64,000 nt of DNA. It comes from Ecdyonurus torrentis (lineage: Eukaryota; Arthropoda; Insecta; Ephemeroptera; Heptageniidae). Position numbers and translations under genes: made by a program. A model generated the notes under the pieces. The model saw only the letters and a list, made by a program, of their open reading frames with translations, had not been told where the DNA came from and made no database searches. The stretch lies in NCBI GenBank assembly GCA_949318235.1, contig OX439128.1:47147030-47211029 (forward strand). The letters run 5' to 3'. The first letter of the stretch is position 1. Each line of letters begins with the position of its first letter. Of this stretch, positions 1 to 11,800 are shown piece by piece.

Positions 1-232
1 GTATAATGAAACAAAACAAAATAATTTTTATCCATTTAACCCTTATTATATAAATTATTAAAAGATGGGTTGCTAAAAAAAAAAAAAAAAAGTGTATTCA
101 TTCTTTTTCCCACAATTATATGTGCATGAGATAAAGTATCAGCAGGTTCTTGCTAAAATTAACAATATAATATACTTATGTAAAGCACAATAAATAAAAA
201 TGAAACCTTTTTTTTTTTTGCGACATATTTAC

Positions 233-263
<31 letters not shown>

Positions 264-695
264 CTTTATTAAGGCGTTGTGAGGGCTTGACAGCCCTATT
301 TTACAAAACCTTGACCAGATATTTAATTTATACAGAGGCTTATTAACAACGATAATATAATTTTTAAAGGCTACATTATTACAATAACAAAAGAAAATCA
401 GCACAGTTACACCTCACAATAGATTGAACTTATTTATTTTGCAACAATTATCGTTAATAATAAATACTAAAAAAATCATAAATTTCATAATATTATTCAC
501 ATTGGTTTTTTTAAATAACTGCAATATAATTTCTAAATTAGATAATACGTATACACTCAAATAAAATTGACACATTATATTAACAATAACATTTAACCAT
601 AAATCACATTTATATTTGACATTTTAATATTATGAACACCAAATTTTTCTAAAACTAAAAACAAAAACAGATCTTCACTAGTCTAATTAATTAAC
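1..695. other. Non-coding AT-rich left edge
   Basis: No exon is recognisable here. The missing 3' exons of the minus-strand MFS gene are not visible, so that gene continues to the left of the window. The stretch holds a short poly-A run near 77-91 and an (AAT)n-tailed repeat end listed separately; the remainder is simple AT-rich sequence. Confidence 0.6.
233..310 (-). repeat. Retroelement 3' end with (TTA)n tail
   Basis: An (AAT)n tract at 234-262 is followed by AAACTTTATTAAGGCG and a GC-richer segment reading GGGCTTGACAGCCCT. Read on the minus strand this is an AATAAAGTTT end with a (TTA)n tail, the usual look of a SINE or LINE 3' terminus. The body of the element is not recognisable, so the family is unknown. 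Confidence 0.4.
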
Positions 696-699
696 TTAC

Positions 700-3341
700 G
701 TATTTATAGGAATGAAGGGCGCAGGTCCCATGAGAATGTACGAGGAGGCAATGCAAGCATTGCCCACAGCTGCAAGTACCTTTGGTCCGATACCTCGGTC
801 ACAAAGGTACCCTGCGAATGGTGCAATGACAGCATACATTCCACCTCCAATTATAAACATGAGTCCCATGAGCACAGGCGTGAGCTCAAACTGACGAAGA
901 TGTGGTTCTAACGTAGCAGACATGAAGCCGATACTCATTGATGCGGTAATAATTGAACAAGCAGCCATGAATACTGAGGGAACTCTTAATACTGCAAGTA
1001 GACCTATACAAAAAAATTGAATAATTTTAGTATTAAAGTCGTCAAGTAATATCATTCCTCCCCCCCCCCCCCTTCACATATTAACGTGTCATCAATACCT
1101 ATAGTTTTATTACGAGGGCCAATCAAACATAATAGATATGGTATGTAGTATATTATACACAAAATCTAAACACAGCCTGGCATTTGCCATTACAAAGGCA
1201 AGAGAAATATAGAGAAAACTCTTTAGGTATCACGGTATGCTATATTTGGTGAAATAATTACTATTTTTCTTGCTTCATTTTGCATCCAGCAATATGATAA
1301 ATGAAAAAATAAATAAGGGAAAAATCCGTCCAATTTTTCATACCCGAGTTTCTGTTTGCAAGAGTGTTGGCTGCTACCTCATGAGCCTCGGAATCTTCCC
1401 CAGGCAGAAGTAGTAACGACACAATCCCCGAGGATAGCAACACGGCACCAGTCACCAAAAACGGCAGCAGAAATCCACCAACCTTAACGTTAAATACGTA
1501 TAATTAGATCAATTAAAGAATTCTATAAGGACAATGGTGGTGTGTACAAGATAAATTTCAATCATATAAATTTATGAATATGTAAAATCTGAATAAATTA
1601 TAATATATTTATTTATAATCTTCTTATACAGGTTATATAAGAGATAATAGTGACGTATGTATGTTATTTGTTATGTCATATTTCATAACGTGATGCATCT
1701 CTCCGTGCCATTGACTTTGCAGGACTTACATAATGATGAATTCATTACCTGATACAGCATGCCACCGATAGTAGGACCTGCAATTAGTCCCAGGCCAAAG
1801 AATGTTTCCAGGGAAGCCTGAAAAATAATAACGACAGTTAATTATTTAAGTGAACACCATAATAAAAACTTTCATCATGGAAAAATAAAAAAGATGGAGC
1901 AATAAATGTAATTAATATTGTTATTTGCTTACAAAAGTTGTTGCCACTGAGAGAGGAAATTCTGCAGCGATGATGGCAAAGGTTGCGGTGAGCGTACCTG
2001 CAGTCCCCAGTGCCTCGACAATACGTACAGCGAATGATAAACCCAGGAATGCATAATGTCCACGCACCATGTCCAACACCCTATAGACATAAAAATTTCC
2101 TTACAATTTCATAAATACACAAATACAATGAGAAAGACCAAGAAATTTTAGGGGATAATTTTATTGCATAAAGAGGACAATGCCCTTCATCGATATATGC
2201 AAATTTGTGTGTTTTTACTTCATTAAGCATTTTTAAATAACTTTTGAAAGTCGAAAAATGACGTCACGGTCGTTAACTTTTTTCTATGACCACATGCATA
2301 AATGTGACGTCATTTTTTTATTTTCAAAAATTAATAAAAAAAATACATGTTAAAAAAGATAATGCTCTCTTTTAGACTATGAAATAAAATTAAAAAACCC
2401 CTTTTTTTATTATTATTATTTTTTTTTTTGGTCTGTCTCATTGCAGATGCAAAACCTTCAATATAAATAAATGAAGTAAACATTTAAATTGCTATTATAC
2501 CCAAACAAGATGCAGCTTCCAGCAGTGAGAAAAATCCCGGCACTGTATACAAAACGTGGTCCCAAATGTGGCAACTATTGAGGGAAAAAAAATACAATGA
2601 GTTCATTTTCAGCGCTGACCATTCGCTCTAATATTTTTAATGCGAGGTTTTAGAGATAAGAAGTTTTTGATCTTTGATTTGTAAATTTTAATATATCAAT
2701 TTATTTGAATGACTGTAAACATTATAATAGTCAATGACCTCAATGTAAAAAGATAGCCCACACTTTACAACATCTTTATTTTGCATTTATATAACATCAA
2801 ATTTCATATCAATATTTTGTTTGTTATATTATAGAGATCAAATTTACACAGAATATACAAAGGCTATCTTGTATCTTCTATGGCTGCGTCATAGATAGAA
2901 ATGACACAAAAATTAAGCACACAGTTAATAATTAAAAAGAGGACTTTGATATTTGACACTCACGTATTTACCAAACAGTGGGGAGCTAATAAATGATGTT
3001 AGCTCATATATACCAAATACGAAGCCATATTCAGTAGCTGTTGCACCTTTATCCTCCGCCTGAAATATTAACATCTTTTATTTGTATTTATTATTTATTT
3101 ATTTATTTTTTTTTTTACCATAGCAAAAGTAGAGTTAAATTAACATACTAATAATATGCTCATTTTTATGTTTTAATTTTATTACCAAAATATTGTTTAT
3201 AAAAATGTTAAATAATATTTTAGGTGCGCGCAAGTAAAGGGTATGGGGTAGAGATAAAGAGAGTAAGTAAATATTGATGTTGATAAAAATTACAATCTAT
3301 TGGCTGCGTATTTGTCCTTGTTTAATTATAATAATGAGGGT

Positions 3342-3397
<56 letters not shown>

Positions 3398-3781
3398 TAT
3401 TATGATTTTGCTTATTTTTTTTACCATAATTTGTATAGCAAAAATTTGAATTTCAAAGATAATCAATTCATACTGTCTTTAATAAAAATTATTAATAGTG
3501 GTGCTCTATGGTAATAAAATGTGTATTATGCATATTTTTGGCAAAATAATAAATCAATTCGTAAAAATTTAAGATTATTGACATACCTCTTCTGGATAAA
3601 ATGGAGCTTGCAAAGATATGCAAACTGCACTGGCAAGATTTGCAAGTCCAAACACAATTACAGTAAGCCATTGTCTCTTTGTGAGTTTTGATTTGTTTTT
3701 GGTTGTCTTCAGCTCTTGACTAGTAATCAGTGAGCTTCTTTCATAAGCGTCGTCCATAAAGCGGTATGGGGTGTGAGAGAG
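700..3781 (-). CDS. SLC18B1-like MFS transporter, partial (3' end off window)
   Basis: Multi-pass membrane transporter of the major facilitator superfamily, closest in my memory to vertebrate SLC18B1 (vesicular polyamine-type transporter). Seven exons with GT-AG introns and consistent phase: 3587-3781 (start codon at 3757), 2964-3059, 2501-2574, 1933-2080, 1749-1817, 1344-1482, 700-1003, giving 333 codons plus two bases. Family-like stretches are LANLASAVCISLQAPFYPEE in the first helix, EYGFVFGIYELTSFISSPLF, then LGPR, RIVEALGTAG, ETFFGLGLIAGPTIGGMLYQ and, in the last exon, FAGYLCDRGIGPKVL. About 110 C-terminal residues expected from the family are missing because the gene leaves the window on the left. 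The ATG at 3757 (MDDAYERSSL) is chosen because the reading frame upstream of it runs into a splice acceptor (TTTTCAG, 3782-3788), so a 5' UTR exon lies further up. Transported substrate cannot be told from sequence. Confidence 0.88.
1165..1222. repeat. Interspersed repeat fragment (CAGCC-GGCATT-GCCAT type)
   Basis: The segment reads ACACAGCCTGGCATTTGCCA and then AGAGAAA...GAGAAAACT. The same ordered words occur at 39290-39335. It lies in the last visible intron of the MFS gene. It looks like an old SINE-like copy; the family is not recognised. Confidence 0.4.
3346..3395. repeat. Poly-T tract
   Basis: An uninterrupted run of about 50 T in an MFS intron. Other long T or A runs lie at about 12843-12872, 17334-17359, 37111-37137, 43542-43563, 50495-50518, 51637-51658, 53885-53903, 56233-56254, 61013-61034 and 62067-62088. 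They may be retroelement tails or slippage products. Confidence 0.8.
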
Positions 3782-3789
3782 CTGAAAAT

Positions 3790-3990
3790 TGTTCAAGAAT
3801 CACACAAAATGCTCACGCGATGGCCGGCACATGTAAAATAAATGCATAAGAGGTTTTGCGCTCTTCTGAACGTTGCTCTGCACACAACACCACAAAAGCA
3901 CGTGCCTATCTATCTGCTCGACCACTTTGTCGTATGATGAGACTATGAACGACACGAGGGACAAACAGGCGCGACTACTGCATGTTTCCT
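3790..3990 (-). promoter_or_regulatory. Probable MFS gene promoter / 5' UTR exon region
   Basis: A stretch that is clearly richer in G and C than its surroundings, directly upstream of the acceptor of the first coding exon of the MFS gene. It contains a CACGTG E-box-like core near 3899 (GCACGTGCC). A non-coding first exon probably lies here; its exact limits cannot be read. Confidence 0.35.
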
Positions 3991-4383
3991 TTATATAATA
4001 TCTCTAGCATTTTATTTACTGATAACATTTACACAAGACATTATTATCTTCTAAACATTTAGTTCCACATCAATCTACATAATTATCTACCAGCCGTCTC
4101 ATTCATTCATTTTAAATTTAAATCATATGAATTTTAAATAATTTAATATAATCATGATATAAACAAGCGAAATTAGAAAAACAAAAGCATAGTATAGAAG
4201 CATTTAAGATATTAATAAGACATACACTCTTATATATATATAATATATATATATATTATATGTATAATTAAAGTATTTCTCACTGAATCTATCTGTAGTA
4301 CAGTATATAGGACATGTAATAAATATGAAAAATGTACACAAATCCTCTAGACGAAATTTTATATTGACTATAATAAAGCAATT

Positions 4384-4782
4384 AACAACTGTTTTGAAGC
4401 CGATTTTAAGTGATTTCGGTCACATCCGCTTATTCGCATATGGAAGCGGATATGAGCAAAATTGCTTATAGACCGGTTGCACTCATATTTAAGAGCCGCC
4501 ATTTTGCTGGTTATGAATACATAGGCCAGCATAGGAAAAATGTCATTTTTATTTTTTTAATAGCAAAAGAAGCTTCAAACCTCAATCAAAGACTTATTTC
4601 TAGCTCCTAATAAGCTCGAAGAATATGAGAAAAATTCATTCAGTTGAAATAACTCTTATTAAGTGAAAAATTAGGAGAAATGATGTTTCCCCTATGCTGG
4701 ACAATACATTAGGCACCACAAACATGGCGACAAAGCGCAAGGATGTGAAAGGGGTCTATAGTCGGCCTCAAAACAGTTGTTC
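4384..4782. mobile_element. MITE with TIRs AACAACTGTTTTGA
   Basis: Terminal inverted repeats AACAACTGTTTTGAAGCCGA (left) and the complement of TCGGCCTCAAAACAGTTGTT (right, ending 4781) bound about 400 bp. Inside are a short inverted repeat around GAAGCGGATATGAG and words such as CCAGCATAGGA that echo the TA-type MITE family elsewhere in the window. No transposase is encoded. It lies between the MFS and HUS1 genes. Confidence 0.6.
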
Positions 4783-5079
4783 CTTTATTATAAAGTAAAT
4801 AAATAGTAAATACACTGTACTTCAGTTTAGCCTTTATGTTATTATACTATTTTATGTTAATTATGATGAATATGATCCTGACTTTCTGACTTTTATTATT
4901 ATTATTTTATTATTTTTAAGAGTTGCTTGGAGTAAAGTGTTGGTATAGTTTACATTTTGGTAATGGCAGTAATTGATTTATTCTTGCGCTTCGACGCAAA
5001 ACTGACCTTATTATAGCATATGAAAATTTTTATTTTTATTATTGTGTATGAATAAAAAAAAAATTATAATAATGAACTA

Positions 5080-5109
5080 TTATAATAGTTCGATATATAT
5101 ATATATATA
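5080..5109. repeat. Short hairpin and (TA)n
   Basis: GAACTATTATAATAGTTC is a perfect palindrome and is followed by a (TA)n run. It lies upstream of the two larger foldback structures before HUS1. Confidence 0.5.
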
Positions 5110-5151
5110 AGTTATGTTATAACTGATACATTATCATGTTTCAGTGAATTT

Positions 5152-5202
5152 CAGCTCATTTTAACCTCTGTGAAAAATTTTCACAGAGGTTAAAATGAGC
5201 TG
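5152..5202. repeat. Perfect 25-bp-arm hairpin
   Basis: CAGCTCATTTTAACCTCTG... pairs perfectly with ...CAGAGGTTAAAATGAGCTG; the arms are 25 bp with a single-base centre. It sits 58 bp before a second foldback element. Confidence 0.85.
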
Positions 5203-5259
5203 TTTACACCTTAGAAATACACACATTAAAAAAATGTTAGAACCGCCACATACAGTATC

Positions 5260-5372
5260 ATTCACATGGAGCAAAATTTCTACGTCCGTCGACGGACGTC
5301 AACAATACTTTTTCACCTTTGTTTACCCGTTGACGTCCGTCGACGGACGTAGAATTTTTGCTCCATGTGAAT
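5260..5372. mobile_element. Foldback element with 44-bp arms
   Basis: The left arm starts ATTCACATGGAGCAAAA and the right arm ends TTTTGCTCCATGTGAAT; the arms match over about 44 bp with one mismatch and a spacer of about 25 bp. Each arm itself contains the perfect 18-bp palindrome ACGTCCGTCGACGGACGT. No coding capacity. Probably a miniature inverted-repeat element; no clear target duplication was seen. Confidence 0.7.
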
Positions 5373-5524
5373 TAGAATTTTTAGTAGTATTTTTTTAGTT
5401 TTATTATTTTATATAGAATTATAAAACATATACATAAAATAGGAGATTAACTGAGTGCCAATGCGAAGATGCCGAAAGCAAAAAATATGTATCATATAAA
5501 AGAGTGCAAAACTATTGAAAAACT

Positions 5525-5660
5525 CTATCCTAACCGCGGAACTTAGCGGGGAGTCGGGGAGCGCCGGGGAGTGCGGAGTACAAAACTTTCAAACTTTTTC
5601 GCTCCAAATATCAGATGGCTGGCGCCAAAACAAGTGACTATCGAATGTAGATTGTAAACA
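5525..5660 (+). promoter_or_regulatory. HUS1 promoter with E2F-like site
   Basis: A GC-rich island (GCGGGGAGTCGGGGAGCGCC and nearby) 150-280 bp upstream of the HUS1 start codon. At 5621-5630 it contains GGCGCCAAAA, the reverse of the E2F consensus TTTTGGCGCC, next to CAGATGGC. There is no TATA box. E2F control would fit a replication-checkpoint gene, but this is inference from motif and context. Confidence 0.5.
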
Positions 5661-5809
5661 AGTAAAAGTTGTCTTTTATAAAAATTGAGGTTTGAGGTGC
5701 CTTTTTTAAGATTTTCTCTGACTTTGACGGTATACTCTTTATTGCTTAAGTATAATTAATATTTTAAGATAATTTCTACCTACTAAGTAAGTGTCATAAA
5801 TGCAACAAA

Positions 5810-8800
5810 ATGAGATTCAGAGGGAAAATGGTTGATGCCACTGCAGTGAAGCAGTTCTCAAGTAAGTTTTAATTCCCGGTTTTTTAAATGTATGTATACA
5901 TTATGCAATTAAACTTATAACTAAAACTTATCTTATATTTTCAGATTTAGTTCTGACTCTGTCAAAGCTGTGTAAATCGTGTGTATTACGTATTTCGTCA
6001 GACAAGCTGTATTTTGTTTTGAGTGAAGATGTTGGACTTCCAGGTCACATTTTATCATGGTGTGCTCTAGAACAAGCACATTTCTTTAATGAGTATGCCA
6101 TGGAAGGTGTGAGTGAGACTCACAATGAAATCGTTCTCAAATTTTCACCAGGTATGTATGTTATTATTTCATAAAATAAAGAAATGAAATTATGTATGTA
6201 TGGCATACATAATGTTTTGTACATACCTTATATGTACAGCTCTGGCCAAAAGTTTGAGAACGATATGAAAGTGATCGGGCAAAACAGATGAGTCATCTAT
6301 GCAGGTTCCTTTTTTCCTGACTATATCGATAGTATGTGAATCTTTCCCCTCACCTCCTCCTTTATGTTTGGCTATCTGTTGTGTCCAGCTTTGTTATCAT
6401 GTTTTTCGATCAAACAATCACACAGAATGTGGTGATTTCTATTTTTACCTATGAAACTCACAAAATATTGTCTTCTTGAGTTTTATTTTTATATATTATA
6501 TTCCTTACATGAAGCAAGAAAAAAAATTATAAATTATTAAAAATATTCAATAATTATATGAATATAGTTTTACGATGTTTATGCTACTTTTTATTTAATG
6601 GATATAATAAAAAAAATTATTATTTTATCTTTTTTTAATTAATAACTAATTTATTAATTGTAATATTTAATTTTCAAGCAATTTATCTTCTGTTCTTCTT
6701 TTCTCCCGCATAAACAATCATCCCTTTATTGCAGAATTATAGAATAAAAGTTGTTTCATTTAAATAATTAAGCTAACTAATTTTTTTATAAAGTATTACA
6801 AATATTCAACAATTATATGATTACAGCTTATGATATTTATGCCACTTTATATTTAAGGGATAGGCCTATATTTAAAAATCAATAATTTTATTTCACTATT
6901 TTTTTAAATAACATATTTATTAATCAATATATTTATTTTCAAACAATTTGATTTTATATTTAATTTTATCATCTGTTGTTGTTTTATTCCCCCGCATAAA
7001 CAATCATCCTTTTCCGTCTTTTTAATTAAAGAATAAAAATTGTTTCATATATATAATTAGTTAATGAATTATAGCAAACTATTTAATGAAACAAATTATA
7101 TATGAAAGCGATTATTTGTAGAAATTAATTAATTGATTTAAAAAAAAAATTTAAATAATGCAAAATAATAATAATAAAATAAAAATATAGGCCTATCTAT
7201 ATAATATCATAGTATTTTTACCAAGGTTGATATTATATTATAATATACCTTGCATTTTAACAAAAAACCACAAGAGATAGAACATTTTACAATATCAAAT
7301 AGCAGGTATGCATAACAAAACTAAAATATTTTGTAGTCATCAGAAATATTGAAAAGCTAGAAAGATGTATGCAGCAAGCAAGCAAGAGAGACGCACGTCT
7401 GCTTGCTAGCTATCGTGATAAATAATCGTAATCGCTATAGTGATATAGTCAGGAAAAAGGAAATTTGCTTGTTTACATGATTTGTGTTGCGGGTTGCATT
7501 TCAAATCGTTCTCAAACTTTTGGCCAGAGCTGTACAACCTCTTGCATGCTAGGGGTTGTTTCAAGTCGTCGACCAGTTTAAATAACACATGCTTAACGAT
7601 AATTATATTTTATTTTTGATCCACGTGTAATATACTTTTCATTAGAGCAAAATATGACCCAGGTTATTTGTCTTTATAAAGTATGTGTAAGGGAGGTGAA
7701 TATATAGAAAATGTAATTATAAGTGCTTATCACAACTGGGCTGGTTTTTCATCAGGGCTTTTTTGTTAAGAACCCCAAGTGGGCGGGTTTCTGCTTTTGT
7801 CAGTGCTCCTATAATGTTAGTTTCGCAGAGCAATGTACGTACATTTCATCTATTGAACATTGAACGGTGAGTTACAGCAATATGCATTTTAAATAACAGT
7901 ACTGTGAATATATCATAAGACTAACTATAAAAAACAAAGAGAACAAAGGTTCTTAAAAATTTTGTTCCACTAAATTTATGAGTACTGCCATTTTCTGTAC
8001 TACAGTACAATCTGTACTATTAATCAGAAAATTTCAAATGCAATTATATGGTACTGCATCATTTGTAGTATAAATAAAACAACAATAAATATTTTTTAGT
8101 TATCTTTTTTGTAATTTTTCGTAGTTTCTCTACATTATATTATAAGAAGATACAAGAAAGTATATAAAATAACCTTTGAAATAATAATAATAAAATAAAA
8201 ATGCTGACAGCTGGCCCCCCTATAGTGTTTTCAGAAACGCTGGCCTATTATTTAATATAATTGCAAAAAGGTTGGAAAAATAAGTTAACATGATAAAATA
8301 TAAAAGAATGATGAAGAAACCATTGCGGTTGATATATAATGTTAAAAAATTAAAAATTAAAATTAATAGAAAATAATAGGAGAGAGATTAGACCATGCAC
8401 GTTAATTGAAAGTTAATAAAATGCAAATACTCTCTAATTTATATAAGTTAAATGTGGCTTAGGATGTAATGTTCTAGTAAGTCTGATGCTGTTTTTTAAT
8501 ATTGTGCCCTTGAGATAGTGTGAGAACAAGAGATACTAGGTATATCATATTTCATTAACACAGTATATAAAAAAAATGACTGTGCTAGAACAGTTGCTCC
8601 AATCACTCTCCTATTTTCTATTAAGTTTCATTTTAAATGTTTAACATCATATTTTTATTGTACTGGTTGCGGCTAAAGGGCATAAAAGTCACTTCTGAAC
8701 ATAATTTAAAAATCAGTTGATTTGTGTCCTTTGACTGCAACCAGTACAATATATATCACCATAATAATAATAATATGTGCATATGCTAATATAATACATT

Positions 8801-11800
8801 TTGAGGTATGAACAAATTAAAAGGAAAAAATAGGGGAAACCAGCAAGGGCCATAACATAGTGTAATGGTCTGCTGTTTTGTTGAAAATTCTTGCAAGCAC
8901 AGGAATAATATAGAATGCATACAACAATATACAATCATACTTCACTTGAAATTGTTAATAATGCTGTGTAATATTTCTGTTTCAGATATGATGTCAAATT
9001 CTTTGAACTTGACCAAGACACAAATTGGACTTGCCAAAAGTGTGAAAATTAAATTAACAAACAAAAAGCAACCTTGCCTTACCTTCCAGATTGAACTAGT
9101 AAGTACAGTAAAAGCAAACATTTATCTATATGCAGATTATTAAAATTAAAAAGTATTATAGCTTTCATGAATTTCAAAAATATTTGTTTAATTACACAAT
9201 TACAGTACTGTATTGTTAATTTTCAATGTCATGATTATTTTTTTATATTTTAGAGAAAAAAAATTCACTGATATTAAATAGCTGTTAAGTGATATGTATG
9301 TATTATAACAAAGTAATGAGTATTGTAAAGCATCAGACAGCAGAGGTAGCAAGAAAATGTTCTTTCCTTCATTGAATGGTTTAAAATTTAAACCGTTTAA
9401 TTTTTACAACCTTTTTTTTTTATATAAACTATAAAAAGAGATAGATGATAGATTGTAGAGATAGAAACAAAAGGAGAGGGTGAAAAGAATTGATAGAGTG
9501 ATAATAATGTATAATTAATTAGGAAAGGTTAAACTATTTTAATTTGAATATGTAATCACAGAAAGAAAAAACTTCTAAAGCTGTACAAATAATACAGTAC
9601 TTTGATTTTGTTACAGCCAACACAGACTCTCCTATCTCGTCTGTGTGTTCATGACATTCCAATCACATTGCTTCCCAGGAGTGAGTGGCCAATGTACCAA
9701 GAACCTGATATTCCTGTGGCTGATGTAAGTCAATAGGATTTACCTGTGTGGTGTGTAAGCCAATCACAGGTGGCATGGTACAAGCAGGAGAGGACTCTAA
9801 TTTTCTATCTCTGGCATTGTGGAGCCCTGTTATTAGAAACTCTCTCCCTCTCCCTCCCTCTCAACTACTGCTTTGAGCCCAGAAAATTTCAATTTATGAA
9901 TACTAGACATAATACTAGATATTATGAATGCTTTGAGCTAGTAAATTTGTGTTACAACTTATCATTAGCTGGTAACATCAATGAGTTTTATTAATTTTAA
10001 TAATAATTACCAGTATACATCATTGATATTAAGGAAAGTAAACCATTGCAGTTAGGTATGATAAATTTGAAAGGAAAAAAGTAGGAGAAACCAGCATGGG
10101 CCTTAACCATAGTGACGAGAGTCCCATAGCTCGGTGAAATCTTGCTAGCACAGAGATAAAAAACTAACTAACTAACCCATTGGATATTTCTCATTCATAG
10201 TTTCTCTCTGACTTGTGAGTCTGTAAGGTGTAAGGACTGATGAAGGCAAAACACACTCCATATCCAATGTGTTAGTTTTTTTTTTTTTTTTTTTTATCTG
10301 TGCTAGCAAGATTTTACCGAGCGGGACTCTCTTCACTATGGTAAGGCCCTTGCTGGTTTCTTCTATCCTTTTCTTTATAATTTGGTATACATTATTGGTA
10401 CTACAGTATATAAAAATTATAAAAAATGCCTTATCAATTATATGACTCCTTTAAATTTATCTAGAGACAATTATGGAATAATAATGGAATATTTTGCTTT
10501 TATTTGTTATTTGCAAGTTTTTGTATTTTTTCCCAATATATTTTCAATTAGATTCATTTATTTTATTTATTAAACATAATGCGTGTACAACATAATCTAA
10601 ATATTCAATTTATAGACCAATTGACATATACATAATCAGTACGTACATATAATAATACCCAAAGAGCCACACCATTACACATGCTGATTATTTCCCTTGG
10701 CAAAATAGCCCATACTTAACTGTCTCTTATTGTTAGTACATGTGAGGAGATGATACTGATCACATGTCAAACCACATAAGGAACAAATACAATTATTATT
10801 ACAGATATGATATTCCTTTGTGTCACAAATCTTGTGATGAAACCCGTGTACCGCGAAGCGGGTAATAATATTACAATTTCTCTGATTTGAATTTTTCAAT
10901 GTATCATTTTTAAAAGCTGGCGTATTATAAAATGATAGATTAATATCCTCAGTTTTACTTTCTTTGATCTGGAAAAACTTAATAAAATTGTCTGTTGCTG
11001 GCAAATTAATTTTTGATTTAAATTAGATTCCTTTTGAAAATTAATTTCATTTGTATGTAGGTTGATAAAAATCCATTGACCATTTTGTTTATCCTTAATT
11101 TAATTTATGAGAAATTTTATTTTAAATAAATAAATAATAATAATATATTTTTTTAATACAATCACTTTTATTTGTCAATTTATTATTTTTCAATTCATCT
11201 AAAAGCTAATGTTTTTACTTGATATATTTATTTTAATAAGTACGCTACTTTTTGTTTAAAAAATTAAATTTAATACATACGTACCTGTTTTGCCTCGGGT
11301 AGTTTCCAACTTTATGTAGAAATATGTAAAATCTAGAACCTCATAAAATGTTCTTGTTGACTAGACATCAGTGAAGTAAACCAATGCAACTGGTTCTTGC
11401 AAGCAAATTGTCAGAAGTAAGTGTCAGGCTAAGTGTCTCTAATAACCACAAACCACTGGATGCAGTATTACTTACATCTAGCCTCCATCTCACCTCAATA
11501 AATGACACTGAACTGAATGAACTCAAGGAATACTGATCATTTAAAAATTTTGATATAAAATTACTTAGATATAATGAGGAAAATAATTGCGCATACCATA
11601 ATAGTCAATATTCATTTAAATATTTTAATTGCACATTTTGTCTTCTAAAATGTGTTTAAGTGCAGTTCAGGTGATGTGTTAGTTGAACTATTTCTTGTCA
11701 CTTATAAATTGTTTATTTTTATGTTTCAGATGAGTGTGTACCTAACAAACATTAAGCGAATACGTAGAGTGGTAGAACGCATGAAGAAAATGAGTTTGAA

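Noticed and set aside
5195..5398. 67-codon frame across the hairpins before HUS1
   Set aside because: It lies wholly within foldback sequences and has no signal of a gene.
10382..10573. Plus-strand hydrophobic frame in HUS1 intron 4
   Set aside because: Composition is that of AT-rich intron; the minus-strand LINE tail and foldback explain the region.
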